Of a stretch of DNA of 64,000 nucleotides, positions 38,660 to 49,964 are shown piece after piece. The stretch lies in the NCBI GenBank assembly GCA_905221605.1, contig CAJNDS010000255.1, positions 7,501-71,500 of the forward strand, written 5' to 3'. The first letter of the stretch is position 1. Each line of letters starts with the position of its first letter. The position numbers and the translations under genes are program-made. The stretch is from Symbiodinium natans (lineage: Eukaryota > Sar > Dinophyceae > Suessiales > Symbiodiniaceae). Below the pieces are notes generated by a model. That model saw only the letters and a program-made list of their open reading frames with translations. It made no database searches and was not told the DNA's origin.

Positions 38660-40868
38660 AAGGCTTAATCACTCACGAAGGACCATGCCATAGTAATGCG
38701 TAGGCATATCATACCAAAGACCTGAGGAACATCCATCAGGCCTTGATTGCATAGCCATTGTTGCCGATGTTCCCTTCGGAATCTGCCTGCCAGCGATGAC
38801 AAGTCGATCTGCGAATACGTAGACAGTTTGGAACCATGTTACAGCAACAGCGATACAAGGGCTGGGTAGCAGGAGAGGGAATGGGATTTAGGGCGTGGGT
38901 TGGTGTAGTTCATAAGCTTCGTACCCAAAATCGGTAGAGGTTGTTGACAAATAAGGCCTCTTTCCGCTGTCAATACCCTGAACCCGAAAGCACAAAAGGG
39001 CTCCAGCTTCAAACGACCCACACTTGTGACGGCACACCCCTCCTTCGCAAACTCGACCCTTCTCCTCAAACCATCGTTGGTAGTTCTTTCGACTCCTAAA
39101 CCCTTCGCCTCGGAATATGGCTTGCAGGCTTGGCCTTAGGGATCTATAGGGAAATTGGGGAGATTTAACGTGTAGGGTTCCTTGGGATGCGGCTCGTCCG
39201 CTCTTCCTGAGGGTTCTATCTCATGAATTCCTGAAGTTGCGCCCTTGGCCGTGCGGAAAAATGGCTCAGCTACCTCCGAACTCGCCCTTTTGGGAGCATG
39301 GCTAGAAGACTCTGCGACCTTCGGGTATCAAAGGTACCAACCCTGCAACGCTGAGATTCTGCTGATTCTCATGATCGCATAATAAAAACAGTCTATGATG
39401 AAACACTCTGAGAACCGGGCCGACAAAGAACATGGACAGGAAGGCCAGCTGTTTCGCGTTTTGTTTCATTATGCGGTTTGGGGTGTCAATGGAAGGTTCA
39501 CGGTCTTCTGGAGGGAAGGGAGGGTCTGGGTTAGGGGTCTTCGGGTTTGGATAAAAATTTGTCGTTCAGGATTTCGGGTTCGGAGGATTTTAATCCCTAT
39601 ATGGTTGGCCCAGCAAATCTCGCACTGGGGTGGCGAATGGAGCAGGTGACAGGATTGAGGAAGCAGGACCAACTTCAAAGGCAGCAGTCGCAGCAGCCAC
39701 CGTCATGAACCTGCTGTGACTTGCAGCTGCCCCCCCCACCCCCAACCCTAAACCCTGTACACTTCCCTGTAACCCCCTTCTAGTCTTGAGACCCTGACCC
39801 TAACCCCAGGCGTGACATGGCAGCACCTACGCGCTCTAGAGGTTCTAGGGTTTAGAGGGCTCAGGGGTTTCGTGCTTGCGAGTTTAGGTTTTCGGGGTTT
39901 AGGGTTTAAGGGTCTAGGGGTTTTTGGGCTTGGGGGTTTATCGTGCGTCTTTCGGGTTCGGGGCGACTCTTTCAGAACACAAAATGCACAACTTCATCCA
40001 ACCCATTCCCAATGGAAGCTGGGCCGGCACTTTTCCCTTGCGGCACCTTTCCCTTGCCTCAACCTTAAACCTTAAACTCTAAACCCTGAACCCTGAACCT
40101 AAACATCCCACCACCCCAAGCCGCCCAAACAAAACCTCCATCATGTGCAGCTTCTAGGGCCTCCGGCAGACCTGGCCCGCCGCGTGGGCGGAACGCCACC
40201 GCGAACCCGGCATGGGCACCGACTATGTGGTCTTTGGGGGGTTCAAGGGTTTAGGTGGATTTTAAGTAAGCTTGGATGGGTTTGGCGATGACTTTAGAAG
40301 TTCAAAGGGTCCAGTGGTTTAGATGTGCGCCCTTGTTGCTGCAACCTTGTACACCGAGCTGTGAACATGCTGGGATTTCGCATGTGTTGGACCCAATGTT
40401 AAGCAATCCGTTCAGGCCGCGGTGTTTGGGTAGTCTTAAAAAAGGCACCCCACCTCTAACCCGCTCCCCATCGCACATGATACTTTGTTGCTTGGAGTGA
40501 GTGCCCCCCCCAAGCCGCAGCATGCCATCCTTGCCGCTTCTTTTCATTCCCTCTGTCGCCCGACCCCCCCCTCCACACACCTCACTCTCGCCTTCGGCTA
40601 CGCTCCTCCCCGACCCTCCAAAAAGCTTGCTTTCCTGAAAGTACCTGGAGGATGGTCCCGCCCAACCCGGGTTGGTTCCAACCCACAGGTTCAAACCCAG
40701 GCTCAGAAACGGGCGCCTCTTCACCACATCAGCAGCACAGTGGGCCGTTCTTGTGGAACTTGCAACAAAAGAGAAACAGACCACTGCGCGGCAATCCGTG
40801 ACAAGAATCAACAGAGCCAACACAAACAAGAAGGGTAAGGAATTAAGGTTTGGGTTTCGGGTCAACGC
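38660..40868. other. Unique sequence with scattered telomere-like words
   Basis: No gene supported. Single CCCTAAA/TTTAGGG words occur near 39745, 39847, 39896 and 40076. A 187-codon minus ORF (40865-40302) has no recognisable motif. Confidence 0.4.
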
Positions 40869-41480
40869 CCTTAAGCCCCCCTTAAGCCCCCCTTGAGCCC
40901 CCCCCCCTTAATGAAATTTTACAAGATCAATGTTCACAGACTGGCTTGATCACACAATCCAGAATACACAAGATGCACAGCAAAGTCACTTGATGCAATC
41001 ACTCACTCAGCAATCTTGTTTGTGCCGCCTTGAGCCACAGCATCGAGTCAATGCTCATCTTGAGCATGTCACTGTGTCAATGCTTCTCTGGAAGCATGCC
41101 AATTGTGACCTTATATTCTAACACTTAAGCCCCCCCTTAAGCCCCCCCCTAAGCCCCCCTTAAGACCCCCTTAAGCCCCCTTTTAAGCCCCCCTTAGCCC
41201 CCGCTTAAGCCCCCCCTTAAGCCCCCCTTAAGCCCCCCAACAGAGTTGGGTTCCACGCACACGGAACAAACGACGTGGGCAAGCACACGAAGTGAGTGCA
41301 ATTCACACGCACTGCTTCAAAGAAGCGGACCAAGCCTCAAAAACTTTTGGAACTAAACCAAACGTGCCTTGTTTGGCTTTTTGTGCCTCCTTTAACCCCC
41401 CCCTTTAAGCCCCCCCTTAAGCCCCCTTTAAAGACCCCCCTTAAAACCCCAGCCCCCTTTCAAGCCCCCCCTCTGTGAGG
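40869..41480 (+). repeat. Clusters of TTAAGCCCCCC words
   Basis: An imperfect 10-12 bp repeat of the form TTAAGCCCCCC occurs in three clusters (about 40870-40910, 41125-41240, 41393-41475), separated by unique sequence. It is strictly pyrimidine-rich on one strand. Confidence 0.9.
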
Positions 41481-41875
41481 GTTTAGGCAGCAGTTTAAAG
41501 AGGCCTAATACTTGTTGGGCCTTTGGGCAGCAATTTAAGAGGCGTAATACTTGCTGGGCCTTGTGCGGAGGGTTTAGGCAGCAGTTTAAGAGGCCTAATA
41601 CTTGTTGGGCCTTTTTTGAAGGGTTTGGGCAGCAGTTTAAAAGGCGTAATACTTGCTGGGCCTTCTGTGGAGGGTTTAGGCATCAGTTTAAGAGGCCTAA
41701 TACTTGCTGAGCTTGTTGTGGAAGGTTTGGGCAGCAGTTTAAGAGGCTTAATACTTGCTGGGCCTTCTGTAGGGGATGTAGGCAGCAGTTTAAGAGGCCT
41801 AATACTTGCTGGGCCCCTGGGCTTTTTGTTGAGGGACCGGGCAGCAGTTTAAGAGGCCTAATACTTGCTGTCCCT
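41481..41875 (+). repeat. Tandem repeat with unit of about 50-60 bp, eight copies
   Basis: The core GGCAGCAGTTTAAGAGGCC followed by TAATACTTGCTGGGCCTT recurs eight times with small changes in unit length. It directly abuts the CAAT-rich region, so it may mark one boundary of that element. Confidence 0.92.
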
Positions 41876-42333
41876 CAGTAGAGACAATGGTTGTCTCTGC
41901 TGTTCTCCAGTCACAATTCAAATGATTTCGTAAAACAAAGATTCAATCAACCAATCAACGGAGTATGTAAAAAAATCTCAACTGCAATCAACTACAATCA
42001 GCTCAGCATTGAACAATGCACTCAGAGGCTCGGCTCAATCCTTTTGCTTTGCCAGCGAATCGCAATCGCTTCAAAAGAGAACTTGCAACGAAACCTGCAA
42101 TGTTCTTTGGCATTCCGAATGCTCCAATGCATCCGAATCAATACACCACACGGAGTGGTCCTGAGAAACGGTCAGCAAAGTTTCCAATCGGGGTCCAATG
42201 AGCTGCAGCAAACGAAAACCACATCATCACCAATGAAAAGCATCAACTGTAAAACCAATCGTCGAAGCAATAACCAATCAAATGCAATCTCATCAATCCA
42301 GGCCAGTCAAAACTGTTGGATGCCAATGAGGCA

Positions 42334-42594
42334 TCAGTCCATCTGGTGGACGTTGAGGGCAATCCTCAATCGGCTGCCTCCGCTTGCGATCGTCAGCTCC
42401 GAGCTGCCAGTCTGGCCTTCGCCAATGGCCCTTGCCACTGCACTTCCAGCAATGGCCGACGAGCCAATGCCTGCGGTGCGCCCTGCACCAATCAGCTTGC
42501 TCAGACGAGTGGGGACGGCAATGCGGCGATGGAATGAGAACTGCTCCGTCGCACCACTAAGGTCCCAGTTCAATCCATCAAGGAGGGCCTTCAT
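42334..42594 (-). CDS. Small Gly/Ala-rich ORF c in CAAT-rich block
   Basis: An 86-codon ATG-initiated ORF 31 nt after ORF b on the same strand. It contains a Gly/Ala/Ser/Ile-rich middle (AGRTAGIGSSAIAGSAVARA). No family recognised. It is called only because three consecutive same-strand frames are open here; it may be a remnant. Confidence 0.3.
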   Translation of the reverse strand: MKALLDGLNWDLSGATEQFSFHRRIAVPTRLSKLIGAGRTAGIGSSAIAGSAVARAIGEGQTGSSELTIASGGSRLRIALNVHQMD

Positions 42595-42625
42595 GACAAG
42601 CGAGTGTCAATGACCATCGCCGACA

Positions 42626-43018
42626 TCAGCTCAGTGGGATGCAATGATGCAATCGATACGAGTTGCCATCCTCAATGGCTTCCAAGATCAAGCAGTGGCC
42701 GCAGTACGACTGATTGCGCCAATGCAGCAATCCACCCTTGCCCGTGGCGGGATTCTTCAACGTCGTAGGGAAACGGGCGATCAATGGGTGGTAGCCAATG
42801 ATCCAGACATTCTCGTGCAATCCTGCCTCAATTGAGGGAACCTGATCGCACCATTGATGGAGTTTCACCAATGCCTGGTCAACGGCGGTAAAGGCATTTG
42901 CCTGGCTGCACGGAAAACCTTCCAATGCAATGACACCGTCTGCCACCACACTCCGCATCAGTGACTCGGGCAATGCAACGAAGAAAGGCATTGCCGTCAA
43001 TGAGCCATCCAGGGTCAT
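42626..43018 (-). CDS. Small ORF b in CAAT-rich block, ATGA overlap with ORF a
   Basis: A 130-codon ORF whose ATG overlaps the stop of ORF a as ATGA, in a different frame. The sequence is balanced and looks foldable (FFVALPESLMRSVVADGVIA, ENVWIIGYHPLIARFP). No known domain recognised. It could be the second half of a protein split from ORF a by a one-base frameshift, or a separately initiated product. Confidence 0.4.
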   Translation of the reverse strand: MTLDGSLTAMPFFVALPESLMRSVVADGVIALEGFPCSQANAFTAVDQALVKLHQWCDQVPSIEAGLHENVWIIGYHPLIARFPTTLKNPATGKGGLLHWRNQSYCGHCLILEAIEDGNSYRLHHCIPLS

Positions 43019-43554
43019 TTCACTTCCAATGTGCCAGTGATCCAATTGCGGACCTGCAGCGCGCGAATGGTCAATGGGACCATTCCTTCCTGAGCAGAGA
43101 CCAATGCCAATGGAAACCCATGCTGGACTGCACCAATGCGCATTCCAGCCTGCGCAGTATATGCAACAATGAGCCATGCCAATCCCACGGAAGGACCAAT
43201 GCCCGATGGACTGGGCCAATCCTCCGTTTTGAGGCAGTTCGCGAATGATCCAAGCCTCAATGGATTCACTCCGGCTTGTGGCTCCAATGTTTTCAGGCTG
43301 GCGTTGTTGAGAAGCACTCCACCCATGCAATTCTCAATCAATTTCATTCGCACCAAAAGTGCCTTCGCAGTATCGATGTCAATCCCAATGCGACGCACGA
43401 TCGGGATCGGGGAGCATGCGGCCTCAGTAGGCAGCAATCCCAATGCGTCCGTCAGCATAGCGCTCTCATTGAGCAATCTCTCGCAATCGTCTTTCAGCTG
43501 GTCCAGGCCAGCCAATGGGACAATCGGAGCAATCACTCCTGCGGGAACGGCCAT
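43015..43554 (-). CDS. Small ORF a in CAAT-rich block
   Basis: A 179-codon ORF from the ATG at 43554 (MAVPAGVIAPIVPLAGLDQL). Plausible globular composition with several hydrophobic stretches (VGLAWLIVAYTAQAG) but no motif I recognise. It lies downstream, in sense, of the Copia RNase H region and shares its CAAT-rich wording, which suggests the same element. A viral-like accessory protein and a decayed host gene are both possible. Confidence 0.4.
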   Translation of the reverse strand: MAVPAGVIAPIVPLAGLDQLKDDCERLLNESAMLTDALGLLPTEAACSPIPIVRRIGIDIDTAKALLVRMKLIENCMGGVLLNNASLKTLEPQAGVNPLRLGSFANCLKTEDWPSPSGIGPSVGLAWLIVAYTAQAGMRIGAVQHGFPLALVSAQEGMVPLTIRALQVRNWITGTLEVK

Positions 43555-44036
43555 GTTCCTATGCACCAATCTACAAAATGCAGAGAGGACAATGCTCAGA
43601 AAGTGCAATGCTCACACTACTCTAGGCACCAAATGAGTGATCGCAATGTGACGCAATGTGAGCCACAGTTCAGCGTGATCAATGCTTCAAAACTTGCAGA
43701 AAACCAATTTATCATGCAATCTGCTCACCGGAAAATCAATTCGGGCTTTAGGGCTTTATGTACAATGACAGTCAGAAGGAGCAATTTGTTCAATTGCAAT
43801 GCTTTGACGGTTCTTGTTTGCCAATGTCGTTTCAATGGCGGTTGAGCGATGCTCTTAAACACAATCTTGAAACACAATAAACACAAATAACATGACTGAA
43901 TGCACAATGCAGTGACTGACATGTCGTGCTCGTGACAGCAATGTCAATGCACATGCAATGTACGTACTGTCAAGACAGCAATGCTCTTCTCTCTCTTTCT
44001 CTCAACGCTCGACGCAATCCGTTTTGACCGCGGAGG

Positions 44037-46788
44037 TCAAAGCGAAAACGACACAATACCTCGGCCCCTCAAACAGAACCGGAAAATCAATGCACAAGGG
44101 TCGGGTGGGCGGGGAAACAAAGGGAAAAGTGAAACAATTTTTATTTTTTTTTCGATCCAGCCATATCGAAATGGGTTCCTGACCAATCCAAGCTTTCCGA
44201 TGAAGTTATGCAGTGTCTCAGTGGAGACGTATTTGGTCAATACATCTGCCGGGTTGAACTTGGTTCCTATCTTACGTACTTGCAGCAATCCGCTCTGTAC
44301 AAGATTTTGCATGTACAAGTAGCGCAATTCTACGTGCTTTGTACGCTTTCCAGCGCCAAATCTAGTAGCCATACTTTTACCTGCAGTAGATTCGGTGTAC
44401 GCAACAATCTGCACGCGTCGCGCAAACTCCGCTTCCAAGACAAGATTCTTTACGAACCATGCCTCGTTCACTCCTTGGCCAATAGCGTAAAGTTCAGCCT
44501 CACCAGAAGACAATGCCACAGTGGCTTGCGTCCTCGAGGAGTGAATGACATCGCAATCAAGAATCTGCACCGTGCTTCCGCTGGTGCTCTTTCGCGTGCG
44601 AGAGCAACCTGCCCAATCGCTATCTACATAGCAAGCAATGTCAAGGGTACAACGCCAATCGGCCAGCATCTGGCTCGGGCGTAGTCGTAGCACAGTCTGC
44701 TTCGTGCCTACAATGTACCTTAACAAATGCTTCAGCTTAGCCAAGCTCTCCAATGTTGGTGACTTCACGTCACGCGACAGTTCTTTGACAGCGTAAGAGC
44801 AATCCGGCCGAACGAAAGCTAGCCAGAGCAATTTCCCTACTGCGGTTCGGTACTTAGCGTGCTCAGCGTGCTCCAATGGCATGTCTGCGTCTTGCATGCG
44901 TTTCAATGCGGTCGTGCCAGTGGCGTTGACATTGTTTGCCGATTCCATCTGGTAGATCTTAAGCAGTTCCTCAATGTAACCCTGCGACATGAACACGTCA
45001 ATCGAATCGCCGTTGTGCTTGAGGCGACGTCCGAGAAACGCATGTTCTGTTCCGGGCTCCAATGAGCCGGTGATCTTCACCAACAGTTCTTTGCCTAAGG
45101 CTTCAATGAACAACTTCGACTGCTCAGAATCTCCAACAATCAGCAAATCGTCTACGTAGGCCAAAACGTACAGCTGCTTGGACGAATGACAATACAAGTT
45201 TCCGTCAGACTTGCATCGTCTGAATCCTAGCTTAGCCATGACCTTGGCAAAATGCTCTTGCCACAATCGAGGGCTTTGTTTCAGGCCATACATAGCTTTG
45301 TTCAATTTCCACAGGCTTTTGAAATCGGGATAGTACTCAGCCGGTGGCCAAATGAAAATGTCTTCAGTCATCGGCGCATGAAGAAATGCTGTAGACACAT
45401 CTGCAAGGTTAATGCACCAATTGCGCGCCAACGTAATGATCAACATGATGCGTAATGTGACCAATGACGGCGTGCTCGCAAACAGTGTGTCAGAGTCCAA
45501 CGCCTGTGCGTCCTGATAGCATCCCTGGACTACCAATCTCATCCGCAACTCCGTGTCTGTTTTCCATCTCTTGACCCATTTGACACCAATGGCGCATTCC
45601 TGATTTGCTCTTCAGTGCACTCTTCAATTGGCTTCTCGGCGTAAACCGTGAAGTGTTTCATGGACTTCATCTCTTTGTTCATACCAATCTTTTGGGCTTC
45701 TTCAGGGAATTCACGGGTGATGTCCCAAATGATCGGTTCCGAGAGTTTCAATTCTTCTTTGTATTCTTCACTGTCGTAGTTGACTTCTACAGGAATGTCA
45801 ATGCCATCTTTGGTCGTGACTTTAGCTACACCAACCTGTCCGCAGATCCAATTCGTGACAGAAGCTACCACGCAAGCAATCCTCTGCGACTTGCTCAGCG
45901 GAGGAACGGAAGGTGCATCTGGGTCAATCCTAAGAGACCTCGCTGGGCTCAATCTCCGCTTCAGCAGACCTGCGTACTGTCGGGGATCTCTCGCACTTCT
46001 GGGTTTCACGTGATGACGAATCAATTGATGTGCCTTGTCATCTACTTCCCAATAGTCCATGTGCTTGAAGTTTTGCTTCTGCCTACCTTTCTGCGCAGCA
46101 GCAATGAGCGAGGAGATCTTAGACACATGATCGTAAGCAAGATCAGCAATGTCTGTTACTCCGCGAAGTTCCACATCCAATGCTGCAAGATCAATCTCTG
46201 CCATGAGAGAGTTAATCTCCAATTCGCTTCTGGGTGCATCGGACGATGAGAATGGGATCACAGTAGGAGAAAGATACACCAATGTACCTTGTCGAACAAT
46301 GGGTACCGGAAGTCCCGTGGGAGTGATCAATGCCATGAAGTCACGAGACATGACTGTCCAGAAATCTTGCAATAGAAAACGAGAAACACTAGCCAATGGA
46401 AACGGGATGTTTTCGCACACATAAAACTGGAAACACAATGAGTGACCGTTGCAATCGAGTTCAACAACCCTCTTGCCCAATATGTGAGGGTCTTGCTTGA
46501 AATGCTCCTAAGTGCTGGACAATCAGAACCAATGGGTAGTCCTCTGCAAACCACGGAGGAGCAATTCGCAGACGCTCCGCTGTCGAACAAAATCCAACTC
46601 TTGTCGACAATTCCAGACTGCAAGTAAAACTCTGCTAGCGTGGAGTCAATGCGATTCAAACAGTCATTGGTGGTTTGCTCAATGTAACAACTCTTTGCTG
46701 GCACTCCGGTAAACAGAACACCAATAAGCATCAAAGCTGTAATGGCCTCGCAATGCCATTCTGGCAGTGTCTTTCTGAAGTTGAGCAA
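44037..46788 (-). pseudogene. Copia pol: protease, reverse transcriptase, RNase H; frameshifted, integrase not seen
   Basis: The retropepsin motif FDSGASANC lies near 46600. The frame then changes near 46490-46510 and continues as HILGKRVVELDCNG to the protease end. About 230 residues of linker follow without the His/Cys finger or the catalytic region of an integrase. A further one-base frameshift near 45585 leads into GVKWVKRWKTD and the RT: RLVVQGCYQDA, DVSTAFLHA, YGLKQSPRLW and the catalytic YVDDLL (about 45150). The RNase H region has ACYVDSDWAG, LSSGEAELYA, KHVELRYLYMQ and NPADVLTKYVS, ending at 44037. The order protease-(linker)-RT-RH is that of Ty1/Copia with integrase missing. At least two frameshifts mean the copy is probably dead unless they are sequencing errors. 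Confidence 0.8.
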
Positions 46789-46880
46789 TGTCGAAGAGTG
46801 TGACTGATCTGCAAGACCGGTTCAAACCAATTTTTCGACCAATCAAACCACCAACGTGTCATCGCACCAATCGTCATCCG

Positions 46881-47230
46881 CCAATAATAATAGGGTAGGT
46901 AGGCCCGTGGGGGTGAATCCAACCTCTCCTGCATGTGGGAGGTGTCTCTGCGGTCGCCGGAGAGCCAGCTCCCAGCCAGCCCCAGAGCCACTCAGGGAGT
47001 CGTCTATTTCCGGCCGCCGAGAGCCAGCTCCCCAGCCAGCTCAGTGCCATGCAGGGAGTCGTTTAATCTCTAAAGTCGCCGAAAGCCAGCCCCCAGCCAG
47101 CTCTCGCGCGACTCTCGAGAGCCCCAGCCAGCCCCCCAGCCACGACGGGCTTGCCATGACCGTACTCTCGCGTCTCTGGAGAGTCCCCAGCCAGCTTCCA
47201 GCAAGCCCCGCCAGCTCCACCAGGACGGCA
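46881..47230 (+). repeat. Imperfect CCAGCCAGC repeats
   Basis: Two units of about 90 bp (GAGAGCCAGCTCCCAGCCAGC ... CAGGGAGTCGT) followed by shorter CCCCAGCCAGC fragments. No gene. Confidence 0.8.
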
Positions 47231-47700
47231 CCATTACGATGTGTTCAGCTCGAAAAATGATGCAGGCTCGTGTTGTCGATGCGCGAATCCACGACACCGA
47301 GGGACCGCCACCATTTGCAAATTGGAATCTCGAAGTCGACAGGCCTCAAAATTTTGAGTCGAAGCTCGTTCAAGAACTCCGATTCCTTTCCCATGTGGCG
47401 TCGAGCATGCGCGTGTCATCCAAATGCCCTTCCGAAGCTTCGGAGGTTATCCGGACTGCGCCCTCCTTTGCACTCCGAAGCTCCAATACGACATCTGGGC
47501 GATTCCTTCTGCGAACACTTTTTTTGGCCTACAGGGCAAATTTGTTTTGGGTCTGTGGCCTTGCTGCTCCATCTCTGTTTCGAAATTGGTTTTTTCAGCG
47601 GGCTCTAGATAGTCTCTAGAGGGTCAAAAAAGGTGTCTACTTAAGAGAGAGCCTGGCCGTGCCGGCCGAGTTCAATTTTTAGCTTGTACTGCTGCAAAAA
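47231..47700. other. Unique segment, no gene supported
   Basis: Overlapping plus ORFs of 60-126 codons are open, none with a motif. Confidence 0.35.
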
Positions 47701-47707
47701 TAAAGAA

Positions 47708-48110
47708 TAAACGCGCCAGACAAGCTCTCCTGCTTGTCCAGGGGTTCATTTACAACAGAGAAGGACCCGGTAAATCCGATAAATCCGGTAAATCCGGTGA
47801 ATCGGGTGAATGGGGTGAACGCACCAGACAAGCTCTTCTGCTTGTCCAGGGGATTTACCCCTAAAAAGGACCCAGTAATCCGATAAATCCGGTAAGTGGG
47901 GCAAACGCCCCAAAATGCTGCTCTGAAGGCTTCTCAGAACTTGCCATGCACCGCCTCTCCGCCAAGCCCAGGAAATGCACGAAGCCCAATCTGCCATTTA
48001 CCCCATCCATTTACCCCATTTACCTCATTACTGCCCCCTCTAACTGCCTCTGCTAACTCCAGGTACCAATCTGCCATTTACCCGATTTACTCCATTTACC
48101 ATGCAAGAGA
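47708..48110 (+). repeat. Duplicated hairpin unit and GGTAAATCC/ATTTACC repeats
   Basis: The unit CCAGACAAGCTCTCCTGCTTG occurs near 47717 and, with one change, near 47823. Each copy folds as GACAAGC/GCTTGTC. Both are followed by runs of GGTAAATCCGATAAATCC; the inverse word ATTTACCCC is repeated at 47993-48100, so the two runs are mutually complementary. Confidence 0.8.
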
Positions 48111-48680
48111 GACTTCATGCGCCGCAATGCTCAATGTGAGCCATTGCGAGATTCTGCGGGAAATGACACAACGCAAAACCGGAAATTGTCGGAATTGACA
48201 GAATTGACGGAATTGATGGCTGTCATTCCATGCCTAAAAAGTGTCAAATGCGTGGCAGTGGAAATCCCAAACATGTCAACTTCTGTCGGTGCGTGGGTGT
48301 GCATCGCTTGAAGGCTTGTGGTGTGCACGCTGCAAGCCTCCACATCTTCTCTGACAAAAACGTCTTGCATCGAAAGATACGGGCGCATTGTGCATGTCGA
48401 CCCACGTTGCACTAAGTTCCACGAAATCCATGATTGGTTGTGAGATTTCACATGGAAGCATCGCGGGCGCACTCGAGCCATAGCTGCTTACGAAAAGTAT
48501 TGCACACTCGGCCTCTTTGGTCACGGGGTGTCATCGGCATCTCCAAAGCCTCCTGGCACAAGAGGCATGCAAAGCCGTCAATCAATTTATGAAGAATCGC
48601 TTTCCAAATCGCTCATGACTTCAATCGCAATTCTCTACAATCCGAACGTGGGTTTGCGTCGGGAAATACAAAATAAGCCG
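48111..48680. other. Unique segment, no gene supported
   Basis: Short ORFs on both strands only. A small GGAATTGAC-type triplication lies at 48190-48218. Confidence 0.35.
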
Positions 48681-48685
48681 GCCTC

Positions 48686-49180
48686 ATGAACCATGCCATC
48701 GCCGTGGGAAGTTTTAAGAGCGGGCGGGTTTGGGTCGAAGATGAGCAAGGCACATCAAAAGCTCAGACCACATGTCAAGTAACCCTAGATTGGTTCGGTG
48801 GGCTCTTCCAAGGCTGCGTTGCACGCGCAATCCAATTCGAAAGACATAATTTCTATTTTGCGCACATAGGCTCAGGTGGTGCCACAGGCCCTGGGCTCGA
48901 GCTGTCCGCTTGTAGTTCGGGCGCTCTGGTTAGCCTGGCTACCGGCTCTCCGCTGCCTCTAGGCACAGGCAGTGCGTGCTTCAAAAGCGTTTCCGATCCG
49001 TCTGTCCCCCTCACTGCCATGGAACCGAAGTTTGCTAGCTCCTTCACCGGCCCATACTGGGGTTGGAAGCTTCTTCGAGCGTTTGTGGGCGCCCGGAAGG
49101 CTCCCAGGGCCGCTAACCTCTGCTGTCTAGTGAGCTGCTTGTTGTGCTGGAATTTCTCTGCGTTATCCTGCGAGGCGGGA
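48686..49180 (+). pseudogene. Possible retroelement fragment (NHAIAVGSFKSGRVWVED)
   Basis: The first residues of a plus-strand ORF (MNHAIAVGSFKSGRVWVEDE) resemble a phrase (NHA-A-G-F-GG-LWVED) recalled from dinoflagellate retroelement polyproteins. The frame continues to 49324, but the end is minisatellite. Nothing else supports a gene, so a truncated fragment is likely. Confidence 0.25.
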
Positions 49181-49312
49181 CGGACGGGACAAGGCGGGAC
49201 GGTGGACATGGGCGGGACAGGGCGGGACAAGGCGGGACACGGGCGGGACAGGGGGCGGGACACGGGCGGGACAGGGGCGGGACACTGGCGGGACAAGGCG
49301 GGACATGGAGTT
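49180..49312 (+). repeat. GGCGGGACA minisatellite
   Basis: About twelve units of 9-15 bp built on GGCGGGACA, with variable AGGG inserts. Confidence 0.92.
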
Positions 49313-49375
49313 GGAAACATTTGAGGCGCCTAATGACCTTCGTGACAACGGATGTGACTTGCAGTTTTTGGGCGC

Positions 49376-49960
49376 TGCCGTTGCTACTTGCTACTCTTGC
49401 TACTTCCGCTACTTTTGCTACTTTTGTGACTTGCTACTTTTGCTACCGAGCACGCGGGGCGATGCCGTTGCTACTTGCTCCTCTGGCAACGCTACTTCCG
49501 TACTTTTGCTATTTTTGCGACTTGCTACTTTTGCTACCTAGCATGCGGGGCGGCGGCGCTGCCGTTGCTACTTGCTACTTTTGCTGCTTCCGCTACTTTT
49601 GCTACTTTTGTGACTTGCTACTTTTGCTACCGAGCACGCGGGGCGATGCCGTTGCTACTTGCTACTTCCACTACTTCCGCTACTCCCGCTACTACCGCTA
49701 CTTCCGCTACTTCCGCTACTCCCGCTACTTCCGCTGCTTGCGCTACTTCCGCAACTTCCGCTACTTCCGCTACTCCCGCAACTTCCGCTACTCCCGCTAC
49801 ATCCGCTATACTCTTGCAACTTCACTGCTCGGGTCCTGGCCGCTACTCCCGCTACTTCCGCTACTCCCTCTACTTCCGCTATACTCTTGCAACTTCACTG
49901 CTTCCGCTACTTCACTGCTTGGATCCTGGCCGCTACTTCCGCTACTCCGGATGCCCGGGG
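49376..49960 (+). repeat. GCTACTTCC minisatellite
   Basis: First a higher-order repeat of about 90-130 bp (GCTACTTTTGCTACCGAGCACGCGGGGCGATGCCG...), then a 9-bp array of GCTACTTCC/GCTACTCCC. Spurious RYFRYS-type and LLPLLP-type ORFs result. Confidence 0.93.
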
Positions 49961-49964
49961 CGGG

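Larger units (their letters stand above)
41881..46880 (-). mobile_element. Copia-type element remnant within a CAAT-rich block
   Basis: The block is set apart by extreme frequency of CAATG/CAATC on the plus strand, starting after the 60-bp tandem repeat and ending near 46880. It holds, in minus sense, a protease, a linker, RT and RNase H (46788-44037), then three small ORFs. No LTR pair could be identified by eye, and no integrase is visible. The ends given are those of the compositional block. Confidence 0.65.
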
